Shown here piece by piece: positions 8,197 through 15,250 of a DNA stretch of 17,130 nucleotides (the stretch's first letter is position 1; every line of letters begins with the position of its first letter). The stretch comes from an uncultured Bacteriovorax sp. (GTDB lineage: Bacteria; Bdellovibrionota; Bacteriovoracia; Bacteriovoracales; Bacteriovoracaceae): the NCBI GenBank assembly GCA_946482295.1, contig CAMLRB010000061.1, positions 1 to 17,130 of the forward strand, given 5' to 3'. Position numbers and translations under genes: made by a program. Below the pieces are notes generated by a model. That model had not been told where the DNA came from. It saw only the letters and a list, made by a program, of their open reading frames with translations, and did no database searches.

Positions 8197-9630
8197 ATGA
8201 CTGAAAAAGTAAAACTAACCTGGAATGGAAAAGAGATCGAAGCTGTAAAAGGATCAAACCTTTTGCAAGCAGCTTTAGATAATGGAGAAGAAGTAGCTCA
8301 CTACTGCTACCACGCTGGTCTTTCGATCGCGGGTGTTTGTCGTATGTGTATGGTTGAACAAGATGGCGTTCCGAGAGCTTTCCCTGCATGTAATGCTACA
8401 TGTGGTGAGGGAATGGTCATTCGTAACGATACTCCAAAAATTAAAGCGGCCGTTGAAGCGACTCTTCAATTTCACTTATTGAATCACCCACTAGACTGTC
8501 CAGTGTGCGATCAAGCAGGTGAGTGTGGTCTTCAAGACTACTACATGAAACATGGTCAATACGACTCGCAAATGATTGACAAAAAAGTTCACAAAGAAAA
8601 AGTTCAAGACATTGGCAAGAACGTTATGCTCGATGCTGAACGCTGTATTCTTTGTTCACGTTGTACACGTTTTACTGAAGAAGTAACGAAGACAAATGAA
8701 TTGGGAATTTTAAATCGTGGTGACCACGCAGAAATCACGGTTAATGAACAATTAAAAAATGACTACGCTCAAAACCTTGTCGACATTTGTCCGGTTGGAG
8801 CTCTTACATCTAAAGATTTCCGCTTCAAACAACGTGTTTGGTTCCTGGAAGAAGTTCAAACCACATGTATTGGTTGTGAAACTGGATGTTCAGTTAAAGT
8901 TTCTCAAAACAAAAACGGATCATACAGAGTTAAGCCAATGTACGATCACGATGTAAACGGTCATTGGATGTGTGATGATGGTCGCAAGATCTACAAACAC
9001 GTATCAAGCCCAACTCGTCTCTCGGGCCCAGTTGAAAACGTAAACAACCTTTTCATGCCAGCTGACGAAGTTAAAATTTACGAAAAACTTAAAGGCAAAA
9101 AAACGAAGTTTGTTCTTTCAGCAGGTCTCACAAACGGCGAATACGAAAAATTCTTCGACGCTGTTAAAGGAACGAGTGCAGAAGTTGCACTTTATGCACT
9201 TCCGAAAATCGGACCTGAGTTCGACGGAATTCTTCGTCGTGCAGACAAAAATGCTAACCTTCGTGGAGCAGAAGCTGCTTTTCTTAAAGCAGGTTTCGAT
9301 TCAAGTGCAGCTGCTCTTGATAAACTCCTTAACGGACTATCTTCGAACGATGCTATCTTCGTTGTTGTTCCAGAAATGATTTATGATGAAGATCACTTCA
9401 ATACATTAGTTTCAAAAGTTGGTCGTGCAGGACTTAAAATGGCCCTCACTCCAGGTGAAACACTTTCTAGCCTTCGCAACTTTGATTACTTGTTGCCACT
9501 CCCAACTTTCCTCGAGAAAAATGGCGAGATCATCAATTATCAAGGTAAAGCGAGAACGCTTAATTCTGGTCTATCTTACGGAGACATCTCTAAAGATATC
9601 GGCCACTACGGAAAATGGGTGAACGTATGA
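8197..9630 (+). CDS. nuoG: NADH-quinone oxidoreductase subunit G, shortened C-terminus
   Basis: NuoG carries iron-sulfur clusters linking NuoF to NuoI. Clear motifs appear in order. The ferredoxin-like [2Fe-2S] N1b has C37, C48, C51 and C65. The His-Cys3 cluster N5 has H97, C101, C104 and C110 (LNHPLDCPVCDQAGEC). The [4Fe-4S] N4 has C150, C153, C156 and C198 (ERCILCSRC, DICPVGAL). A fourth set (C224, C227, C231, C259; C-x2-C-x3-C-x27-C) has the spacing of the off-path cluster N7 of some bacteria. The protein is only 477 residues. The molybdopterin-oxidoreductase-like C-terminal domain, usually several hundred residues longer, is cut to about 200, keeping a recognisable LPLPTFLEKNGEIINYQGKA segment. 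The frame is intact, so this looks evolved rather than broken. The stop overlaps the preferred nuoI start by 4 bases. Confidence 0.95.
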   Translation: MTEKVKLTWNGKEIEAVKGSNLLQAALDNGEEVAHYCYHAGLSIAGVCRMCMVEQDGVPRAFPACNATCGEGMVIRNDTPKIKAAVEATLQFHLLNHPLDCPVCDQAGECGLQDYYMKHGQYDSQMIDKKVHKEKVQDIGKNVMLDAERCILCSRCTRFTEEVTKTNELGILNRGDHAEITVNEQLKNDYAQNLVDICPVGALTSKDFRFKQRVWFLEEVQTTCIGCETGCSVKVSQNKNGSYRVKPMYDHDVNGHWMCDDGRKIYKHVSSPTRLSGPVENVNNLFMPADEVKIYEKLKGKKTKFVLSAGLTNGEYEKFFDAVKGTSAEVALYALPKIGPEFDGILRRADKNANLRGAEAAFLKAGFDSSAAALDKLLNGLSSNDAIFVVVPEMIYDEDHFNTLVSKVGRAGLKMALTPGETLSSLRNFDYLLPLPTFLEKNGEIINYQGKARTLNSGLSYGDISKDIGHYGKWVNV

Positions 9631-10154
9631 TTTTAAAACAAGACCTATACCGCGAGCACGGATTTCTGAAAGGCCTTTATCTTGGTCTTAAGATTACGGC
9701 GATCACGCTTACGAAAAACCTTTTTGGTATCGATAAGCGTATGACGTTGAACTATCCGGAAGAAAAATATTTCTATTCTGATAGATTCAAAGGGAAACAC
9801 GTTCTTACTGTAAAGGAAGACGGAACTCTTCGTTGTACTTCTTGTATGCTTTGTTCAACGTACTGTCCTGCTCAATGTATTCACATTGTGGCCGCAGACG
9901 ATTCAGACAAAGAAGTAGAGAAGGCACCAGTATCGTTTGAAATCGAGATGCTTCGTTGTGTATTCTGTGGTTTCTGTGAAGAAGCTTGTCCAGTAGATGC
10001 TATCCGTTTAACTAACGAATACGAAATGTCAGGGCATGCTGAACAAGAGTGGGTTGCTGATCACCACGAACTTGCTTTTAGAAAATCTCTCAATGGCGGA
10101 AAAGGTGTTGTCTCTACTGTAGATGATAAAGACCGCATGAAACTTCGCCTCTAA
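9627..10154 (+). CDS. nuoI: NADH-quinone oxidoreductase subunit I (2x[4Fe-4S] ferredoxin)
   Basis: NuoI holds clusters N6a and N6b that carry electrons from NuoG to N2 in NuoB. It has 175 residues from this start. Two ferredoxin motifs are complete: C70, C73, C76 and C80 (CTSCMLCSTYCP), and C111, C114, C117 and C121 (CVFCGFCEEACP). The N-terminal ~50 residues include the amphipathic region that normally anchors the subunit on the membrane arm (GLYLGLKITAITLTKNLFG). An in-frame ATG at 9615 would add four residues. I prefer 9627 because it forms an ATGA overlap with the nuoG stop and has GGGTGA just upstream. nuoH, which usually separates nuoG and nuoI, is missing. The stop overlaps the next start by one base (TAATG). 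Confidence 0.96.
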   Translation: MILKQDLYREHGFLKGLYLGLKITAITLTKNLFGIDKRMTLNYPEEKYFYSDRFKGKHVLTVKEDGTLRCTSCMLCSTYCPAQCIHIVAADDSDKEVEKAPVSFEIEMLRCVFCGFCEEACPVDAIRLTNEYEMSGHAEQEWVADHHELAFRKSLNGGKGVVSTVDDKDRMKLRL

Positions 10155-10645
10155 TGAAACTCATATCTCTCCTTGTATTCTTTTCTTTGAGCGTACAAGG
10201 GGAGACCACTTCCGAAAAAATTGAAAAAACCTGTGCCGGTCAAGTGATGTCTCTCGCGGCCACTGTTCGTCTCGATAAATCTGGTAAACTCAAACAATTC
10301 GCTTATTCAGATAAAGTTGATTCAACTTTTTTTGAATCTTTCAAAAAATTAAAAGAACTCGTTGAAGGACCAAATCCGGAACTTCAAAAAGAGAAAATTG
10401 AAAAAATTTATACTGAGACAACCGCCTACGCAAAAAAGAAAACTCCGAAGACATTCGAGTCTTGTGTAAAGTTTATGAAAACCATTTCAGCTGAAACACA
10501 AAGACAATGCTCGGCCCTCAAGGGGGACGAAGTTGATTTTCAAGCAAAAATGAACGCGTGTACAGATAAGGCCATGAACAGTCCACACGTCATGGTTGCC
10601 AGTGAAGAGTGGAAACAAGTTCAATCAAAACTCATATTCAAATAA
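10154..10645 (+). CDS. Small exported protein of unknown function, coupled to nuoI
   Basis: The 163-residue protein has a short signal peptide (MKLISLLVFFSLSVQG, cleavage likely before ETTSE). The mature part is Lys/Glu-rich and mainly helical by appearance, with cysteines in KTCAGQ, ESCVKF, RQCSAL and NACTDK, enough for two disulfides outside the cytoplasm. I recognise no family. Its ATG shares the A of the nuoI TAA stop, so translation is almost certainly coupled to nuoI. It is the last gene before the strong terminator at 10647-10675, so it belongs to the nuo transcript. It has no complex I motif. It may be a passenger gene, or an accessory factor acting from the periplasmic side; the sequence does not decide. 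Confidence 0.8.
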   Translation: MKLISLLVFFSLSVQGETTSEKIEKTCAGQVMSLAATVRLDKSGKLKQFAYSDKVDSTFFESFKKLKELVEGPNPELQKEKIEKIYTETTAYAKKKTPKTFESCVKFMKTISAETQRQCSALKGDEVDFQAKMNACTDKAMNSPHVMVASEEWKQVQSKLIFK

Positions 10646-10676
10646 AAAGGCCCTTGTTCAGGGCCTTAGTTTTTAT
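10642..10676. terminator. Strong bidirectional intrinsic terminator
   Basis: AAGGCCC (10647-10653), a 7-base loop and GGGCCTT (10661-10667) form a perfect 7-bp GC-rich hairpin. A T-run (10670-10674) follows on the plus strand, and an A-run (10644-10648) precedes it, giving a U-run for minus-strand transcripts. It lies between convergent stops at 10645 and 10673, so it ends both the nuo operon and the minus-strand gene. Confidence 0.9.
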
Positions 10677-11038
10677 TTACAAGTTAATTCGAAAGTCTCA
10701 CTTCCATACCAGCCATCATCATCACACCAAGAGTAGTGATAAACAGCAGTGTTGCCTTTTAATTCAAATGAATAATCATGTCCACCTGTCGCTTGATCTG
10801 AACAATCGCCTAAAGAGTTAAAGTAGAAGTTGTTTTCTACGTGCTCGAGAACCGCCGATGAGTATGAGCGGTTTTCAACTTGAACGTCAGCACTTTTAAA
10901 TTCATTCACAATTGCAGTGACTTTTGTCTCTGGGGATTTAAGGGATTGTCCCTCACAGTGAATTGTTTTTTGGATGTCATTAGAGAAAGCCGAGAATGGG
11001 AGAATAGAAATCATAAGGGCCGCAGATAGACGCTTCAT
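10673..11038 (-). CDS. Small secreted four-cysteine protein of unknown function
   Basis: This is a 121-residue protein with a clear Sec signal peptide (MKRLSAALMISILPFSAFS, cleavage probably before NDIQ). The mature ~100 residues hold four cysteines (IHCEG, GDCSD, SWCDD, LTCK), compatible with two disulfide bonds. The repeated aromatic/polar alternation (NFYFNSLG, YSFELKG, VYHYSWC, GSETFEL) suggests a small beta-rich fold. A near-perfect ribosome-binding site (GGAGG, complement of 11045-11049) lies six bases before the ATG. I recognise no family. The gene stands alone: it ends in the shared terminator, and 77 bases separate it from the next minus-strand gene, with no convincing promoter that I could identify. 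Confidence 0.78.
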   Translation of the reverse strand: MKRLSAALMISILPFSAFSNDIQKTIHCEGQSLKSPETKVTAIVNEFKSADVQVENRSYSSAVLEHVENNFYFNSLGDCSDQATGGHDYSFELKGNTAVYHYSWCDDDGWYGSETFELTCK

Positions 11039-11115
11039 TTGATACCTCCAGTAGAATAGGCACCATATATCAAGTCGTCTTATCTCTGGCCAGTTAATGT
11101 TTCTTATAGGCCTTA

Positions 11116-12486
11116 TTAGTTCATGTATTGTTCGCGCTGTCTTCTTTCTTCTTCAGCTTCCGCTTGTCTTTGTTTTTTCAAGATTTTTTCAATCTCACGG
11201 TCAAGACGCTCTTCTGGAGTTAAGTGTTTTTCAGTATTAAAGATTTTTCTCCAGTCTTTTTCGGCAACGTTTTTATACGTTCCATCTTTTTCACCTATAA
11301 GGTAGAGAACGAATTTTGCCTGAGAATTCGAATCGAGAGTAAGCACGGCCAAATCATCTGGTCTAAGGCTATATTGAAAAAGTGTTTTCGTTTCCGGCCA
11401 TTTGATATTTCCGTAGCTGAAGGCAATCATTTCTGCACATGTGATTTTTTCTAATGAGTGAGCATTAAATTTAAAATCATATTTTTTATCAACCTGCTCT
11501 GAAAGTGCTTCATAAACATTAGATGCCCTATCCAGAATTCCATCAATACGAGTAATTGCAAATTCATCAAGGTTCATGAATGATTCAATACTCTGAAAGT
11601 TAAGTCCTTCTTTTCTGATTTCAACAATGTTCATTCCTTGTTCAACAAATGAGCGAAATGGCGTGAAATATTCTTCATCCCAAATTCCCAGTTCAATCAA
11701 CTCTTCTTTTGTTCCTAGCCACACACCAACGTGTCCGAAATTTCCAGGAATCGTAAGATTGGAAAGTGTAAATTTACGAGTTTCAAAAACAAGATCGAGT
11801 GGTTTTAATTTACTTCTGACCAGTGAGTTTACTTCTTGATTGTTGTTTAAGCGCCCTGATCTCCACTTCAGATGATCAGAGATGAATCCCCACACTCGAG
11901 CTGCTCCTGCCACAACCGATGTCGTTCCTTTAATAGCAGCATCAGAAATTTTATAGAGGTTAGGATCATAGTCTCTGTGCTGTGGGTCCATGATAATACC
12001 CTCTGGAAGTTTGGCCTGCTCTTTAACGATTTCTTCTTGAATGTCTTTAATCATTCCAGAGTCAGTATATTTTTTATAATAGGCCACAAGATCCGTTAGA
12101 CGGTAACGTGAGAATTTAGAAAATCCCAGAACGAGTCTTCTCAATTCATTATCCGCAAAAATACTTTTTCCCATAAGCGAGAGATCGTGAGCGGCAATGG
12201 CCTTGGCGAGAACTTTGGGATTACAGTTCAATTCTTTATTTTTATAAATTTCTAATAGACCTTTTAAACTTCCAAATCTCGTCGTTAAACTCTTTTGAAG
12301 AAGAGTGACATCGTAGGCCCTAACTTCGCGTCCTGGCGTCTTTAAAGAGGCAATAAACGCTTCAGAATCGTGCACTGTCTCTATGTGTGAGACGATGATA
12401 TCTTCACAAACCGTTTCGGGGATTGCGTTTGCAAACAGAGGATTGAGGGTGACGGCCAAAAAAAACGTAATGAGTGTTGCTTTCAT
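11116..12486 (-). CDS. Exported YiiX/YebB-like permuted NlpC/P60 cysteine hydrolase (paralog 1)
   Basis: The 456-residue protein has a signal peptide (ATLITFFLAVTLNPLFANA), so it acts in the periplasm or outside. Residues ~20-190 are mostly helical with no known motif. Residues ~225-385 match the circularly permuted NlpC/P60 (Peptidase_C92) pattern: LKPLDLVFE, then H252 in GNFGHVGVWLG, E289 in NIVEIRKEG, and C350 in KITCAEMIAFSYG followed by IKWP. The His-Glu-Cys order is that of the permuted fold, in which the nucleophilic Cys comes last. The tail from ~415 is a charged, probably coiled-coil segment (ERLDREIEKILKKQRQAEAE). Members of this wider fold cleave amide or ester bonds in peptidoglycan, protein or lipid; the substrate here is unknown. 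It is closely related to the gene at 15231-16937. Its Shine-Dalgarno lies in a hairpin. Confidence 0.75.
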   Translation of the reverse strand: MKATLITFFLAVTLNPLFANAIPETVCEDIIVSHIETVHDSEAFIASLKTPGREVRAYDVTLLQKSLTTRFGSLKGLLEIYKNKELNCNPKVLAKAIAAHDLSLMGKSIFADNELRRLVLGFSKFSRYRLTDLVAYYKKYTDSGMIKDIQEEIVKEQAKLPEGIIMDPQHRDYDPNLYKISDAAIKGTTSVVAGAARVWGFISDHLKWRSGRLNNNQEVNSLVRSKLKPLDLVFETRKFTLSNLTIPGNFGHVGVWLGTKEELIELGIWDEEYFTPFRSFVEQGMNIVEIRKEGLNFQSIESFMNLDEFAITRIDGILDRASNVYEALSEQVDKKYDFKFNAHSLEKITCAEMIAFSYGNIKWPETKTLFQYSLRPDDLAVLTLDSNSQAKFVLYLIGEKDGTYKNVAEKDWRKIFNTEKHLTPEERLDREIEKILKKQRQAEAEEERRQREQYMN

Positions 12487-12513
12487 GCCCTCCAGTTTAG
12501 AGGAAATGAGGGC
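12487..12513 (-). promoter_or_regulatory. Hairpin that can mask the ribosome-binding site of the downstream hydrolase gene
   Basis: Read on the minus strand, GCCCTC (complement of 12508-12513), a 15-base loop and GAGGGC (complement of 12487-12492) form a perfect 6-bp stem. The second arm ends directly at the ATG at 12486, and the Shine-Dalgarno GGAGGG lies mostly in it. The SD-to-ATG spacing is only 2-3 bases. Folding would block ribosome access, so translation control is plausible but inferred. Confidence 0.4.
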
Positions 12514-12550
12514 GTTCCAGATTCAGAGTGTAATTCTTTTAAGGGGCCGT

Positions 12551-13192
12551 CTAAGAATTAGACAGGGAATGTTCAAGCATTCTGAGGTACTTATCGCGTG
12601 GAACTTCAACTCCACCAAGGGAAGCCACCACTGGTGTGACCATTTGGGTATCAAGCCAGTGGATATCTTGTTGCTGTAGTTTATAAAGAAGCGAGACCAA
12701 GGCCACTTTAGAAGCATTGTCTTTTGAATGGAACATCGATTCGCCTGAGTAAAAGCGATTAATGCAAACGCCGTAGACTCCACCAACTAAAACGTTATCT
12801 TCATAAGTTTCACAAGAATAGGCATAACCTTCTTTAAATAAATTAATGTAGGCATTGATGATATCGTCAGTGATCCATGTCCCCTGATTGTCAGAACGTT
12901 TTACGCGAGCACAATTCAGAATGACCGCTTCGAAATTAGTATTGAAGCGAATTTCAAAAGGATTTTTTTTAAGAAACTTTCGAAAGCTTTTAGAAAGGTG
13001 CAGATTATTAAACGCCAAAATTCCACGTGGGTTGGGAGAAAACCAGGCCAGGGGATACTCTTCGGAAATTGGCCACGGAAAAATGCCTTGCGAATAGGCG
13101 AGTAGAAGCGAATCCACTTCCAGGTCACCACCTAGGGCAAGGAGTCCGTGTTCATCGGCCGTTTCAACTGGGGGAAAGCTTACTATCGCCAT
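12551..13192 (-). CDS. aat: Leucyl/phenylalanyl-tRNA--protein transferase
   Basis: Aat transfers Leu or Phe from aminoacyl-tRNA to the N-terminal Arg or Lys of a protein, creating an N-degron read by ClpS/ClpAP in the cytosol. The 213-residue protein contains the family landmarks in order: LLALGGDL (17-24), YSQGIFPW (33-40), WFSPNPRGIL (50-59), GTWITDDIINAY, GYAYSCE, LVGGVYGV, FYSGESMF, NASKVAL and WLDTQ..TPVVASLGG. The catalytic D-x-Q pair is kept, as DTQ instead of the common DCQ. Length is slightly short of E. coli Aat (about 234), mainly at the N-terminus. The gene starts four bases after the ureohydrolase stop with a weak ribosome-binding site (AAGAAA), consistent with translational coupling. 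Confidence 0.95.
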   Translation of the reverse strand: MAIVSFPPVETADEHGLLALGGDLEVDSLLLAYSQGIFPWPISEEYPLAWFSPNPRGILAFNNLHLSKSFRKFLKKNPFEIRFNTNFEAVILNCARVKRSDNQGTWITDDIINAYINLFKEGYAYSCETYEDNVLVGGVYGVCINRFYSGESMFHSKDNASKVALVSLLYKLQQQDIHWLDTQMVTPVVASLGGVEVPRDKYLRMLEHSLSNS

Positions 13193-13196
13193 TTTC

Positions 13197-14318
13197 TTAA
13201 TTGCTTCCCATTGCCTGAATGAGGAAGGTCGAAAGTGAAGTTGCCACCATCAATGTTGTTTCAGGCTCAATTTGTTTGATATGCGGAGGTCTAACTAAGG
13301 GTGCAATCTCAACCATGTCTGCGCCCGTAATTTTAAAGTGCTCAAACAGCGTTTGCATGATGACCATCGGCTCATGTGGTGAAAGTCCACCTGGTTCTGG
13401 TGTGCCCGTTGCTCCTGCATAATTTTGATCAAGGCAATCAATATCAAAGCTAATGTAAATTTCTTCGACGTTCATTGATTTTAATTTTGATACGATCTCA
13501 TCGGCGATGGCACCCGCTCCACGATCAAAAACATCCTGGGCCCACAGTTGAGTGTGACCGAATTTTGTCTCCCAGTGTTTTTTATCTTTCCCACTTGAAC
13601 GTATTCCAATTTGCACGAGGTGAGCTGGACTCTCAAGATAAGGAATAATTTGCGACGTCCATGTTCCAAAACACAGATCTATTCCCATGCGCTCTTCCAA
13701 TAAGTCTGTATGAGCATCAAAATGAATAAGTGCCACTTTTTTTCCGGCCGCTTTTTTAGCTTCCAGATAAGCACGAACCATTGGGTAACTTACTGAGTGA
13801 TCTCCACCAATCATAAAAATTGATTTTGAAGGAAACTGTTCATGAAAACCGCTCGCAAAATCATAGGCGATTGAAAGTGGTGAGACAGGAAGTTTTACAG
13901 ATTCAGATCCATAAATGGATTTGCGACAATTCGTTATTGTCTGTTCGTTTAAATATTTATCATGAAGGAGGTGAGGAATGACTCGCACGTCACCAATGTC
14001 ATAGGCGCGAAGATCTTCACGAGATTGAAGGAGTGTTTCACGAAGATAAAGGGGTCCCCAGTTTGCTCCACGTTGAATGCCTCCTCCTGAATCTGAAGGA
14101 ATTCCAAAGATCACGCATTTTGAGAGTGGCAGAGTTTTTTCTAAACTTTCTTCCCAAAGAGCACGAACTCTTTTTTCTTTAACAACGGCTTCACCGTAAA
14201 GTTTCGTTTGCAGCTGTGCTCGTTTCTCTGCTGCTGTATGCACGGTGAAGACACCTTCACCCGGAGGAGCGAGATAGAGTTTACATTTCGAAAGATATTC
14301 TTGTCTGGAAATAGTCAT
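13197..14318 (-). CDS. Ureohydrolase (arginase/agmatinase/formimidoylglutamase family)
   Basis: This is a binuclear manganese hydrolase that cleaves a guanidino or formimino group. All metal-binding motifs are present: GGDHS (171-175, H174), HFDAHTD (199-205, D201, H203, D205) and SFDIDCLD (290-297, D292, D294). The TGTPEPGGL loop and the VEIAP segment near the end are also family-typical. The length of 373 residues exceeds the usual 300-320. The extra ~65 residues at the N-terminus resemble the longer formimidoylglutamase/agmatinase-like forms. The substrate (arginine, agmatine, formimidoylglutamate or another guanidine) cannot be decided from motifs. The start overlaps the upstream dehydrogenase stop (ATGA) with AGGA upstream, so this gene is translationally coupled. 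It is cytosolic, with no signal peptide. Confidence 0.92.
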   Translation of the reverse strand: MTISRQEYLSKCKLYLAPPGEGVFTVHTAAEKRAQLQTKLYGEAVVKEKRVRALWEESLEKTLPLSKCVIFGIPSDSGGGIQRGANWGPLYLRETLLQSREDLRAYDIGDVRVIPHLLHDKYLNEQTITNCRKSIYGSESVKLPVSPLSIAYDFASGFHEQFPSKSIFMIGGDHSVSYPMVRAYLEAKKAAGKKVALIHFDAHTDLLEERMGIDLCFGTWTSQIIPYLESPAHLVQIGIRSSGKDKKHWETKFGHTQLWAQDVFDRGAGAIADEIVSKLKSMNVEEIYISFDIDCLDQNYAGATGTPEPGGLSPHEPMVIMQTLFEHFKITGADMVEIAPLVRPPHIKQIEPETTLMVATSLSTFLIQAMGSN

Positions 14319-15250
14319 AGGAGTCCTTGCGCGTGAACGCGCGAGCTTAAAATTTGATTGTCGTATTTTGTTTTAAATTCTGTCGTTGAAAGTTTCAAAA
14401 AATCCTCAATCACTCTTTTTTCAAAGTTGAGGGTTGATTGATCGATTGAATTAAAAACTCCTGCAATATGGGATGTTGTTTTAATATTTTTTAGATCTTT
14501 AAAAAGTACAAAGTCATTTGGTTCTTTTTCAAAAACATCCAAGACAGCAAAAGCTTCCTTATGTGTTTTTAAAAAGGCCACAAGTTCTTCTGTCTTGACT
14601 AATTCACCACGGGCAGCATTGATAAGGAGGAGGCCCTCAGAACACTTGTTGAGAAATTCAGCGTTGATCATGTGGGCATTACTAAAATTTAATCCGCATG
14701 CGAGAATGACAACATCACTCTTACTGAAATCACCATTAAGATTCTTAAAAGGATCAATCATTAACGGTTTTACATTGAGAGCTTCCAAACTTTTCTTCAA
14801 GTGCATGCCAATGTGACCTGCCCCAAAAATTGTTATTTTGAGTTCGCTCAGAAGTGGACGTTTGAATGATCGCGCTTTCTCCCAGGTGGGGTGATGAGGG
14901 ATGGGCACAACATGATTGAAAAGGGCCGAAAGAATATACTCACTGACAGCTTCATACCGAATAGAACTTCCCACGACAACGTCACAAGTCAGTGAGTCGA
15001 CAACTGCTTTTGTGTAATTATCGTATCCCGAATTTGGATGAAGGATGAGTTTCAGAGAGTGAAGATGATCCTGGCCGATAGTTGAAAAATCAGTATGCGT
15101 ATTTGTAATTAAAATGTCGCAAGGAAATTGATTGACCATTTCGACTCCCAGGGATTCAAGAGTCGCTTTTTCACGTGTATTAAAATCAACAGGAAAATAA
15201 GGGGACGTGCTCGTACGGAAAACTTTTAATTTAGAGGCCCCATTCTTCAT
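14315..15250 (-). CDS. Compact D-isomer 2-hydroxyacid dehydrogenase
   Basis: An NAD-dependent oxidoreductase interconverting a 2-keto acid and a D-2-hydroxy acid. The Rossmann motif is GAGHIG (143-148), with D166 at the end of the next strand favouring NAD over NADP. The catalytic triad is complete: R214 (NAARGELV), E243 (DVFEKEP) and H261 (SHIAG). The substrate-side segment HPNSGYDN (71-78) corresponds to the conserved loop that contacts the carboxylate. At 311 residues it is near the short end of the family. It may be a PdxB, GhrA or D-lactate type enzyme; sequence alone does not tell. Its ATG lies 20 bases inside the preceding hydrolase gene, with only a weak AAAGA ribosome-binding site, so it is probably translated by coupling. 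Its stop overlaps the ureohydrolase start by four bases. Confidence 0.9.
   Translation of the reverse strand: MKNGASKLKVFRTSTSPYFPVDFNTREKATLESLGVEMVNQFPCDILITNTHTDFSTIGQDHLHSLKLILHPNSGYDNYTKAVVDSLTCDVVVGSSIRYEAVSEYILSALFNHVVPIPHHPTWEKARSFKRPLLSELKITIFGAGHIGMHLKKSLEALNVKPLMIDPFKNLNGDFSKSDVVILACGLNFSNAHMINAEFLNKCSEGLLLINAARGELVKTEELVAFLKTHKEAFAVLDVFEKEPNDFVLFKDLKNIKTTSHIAGVFNSIDQSTLNFEKRVIEDFLKLSTTEFKTKYDNQILSSRVHAQGLL

Noticed and set aside
9627..10154. nuoH hidden between nuoG and nuoI or fused to nuoI
   Set aside because: The genes overlap and the NuoI frame has no multi-span membrane region; only a short amphipathic N-terminus is seen.
12523..12786. An 87-codon minus-strand frame overlapping aat
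   Set aside because: The aat frame carries all conserved family motifs through this stretch; this is another frame of the same DNA.
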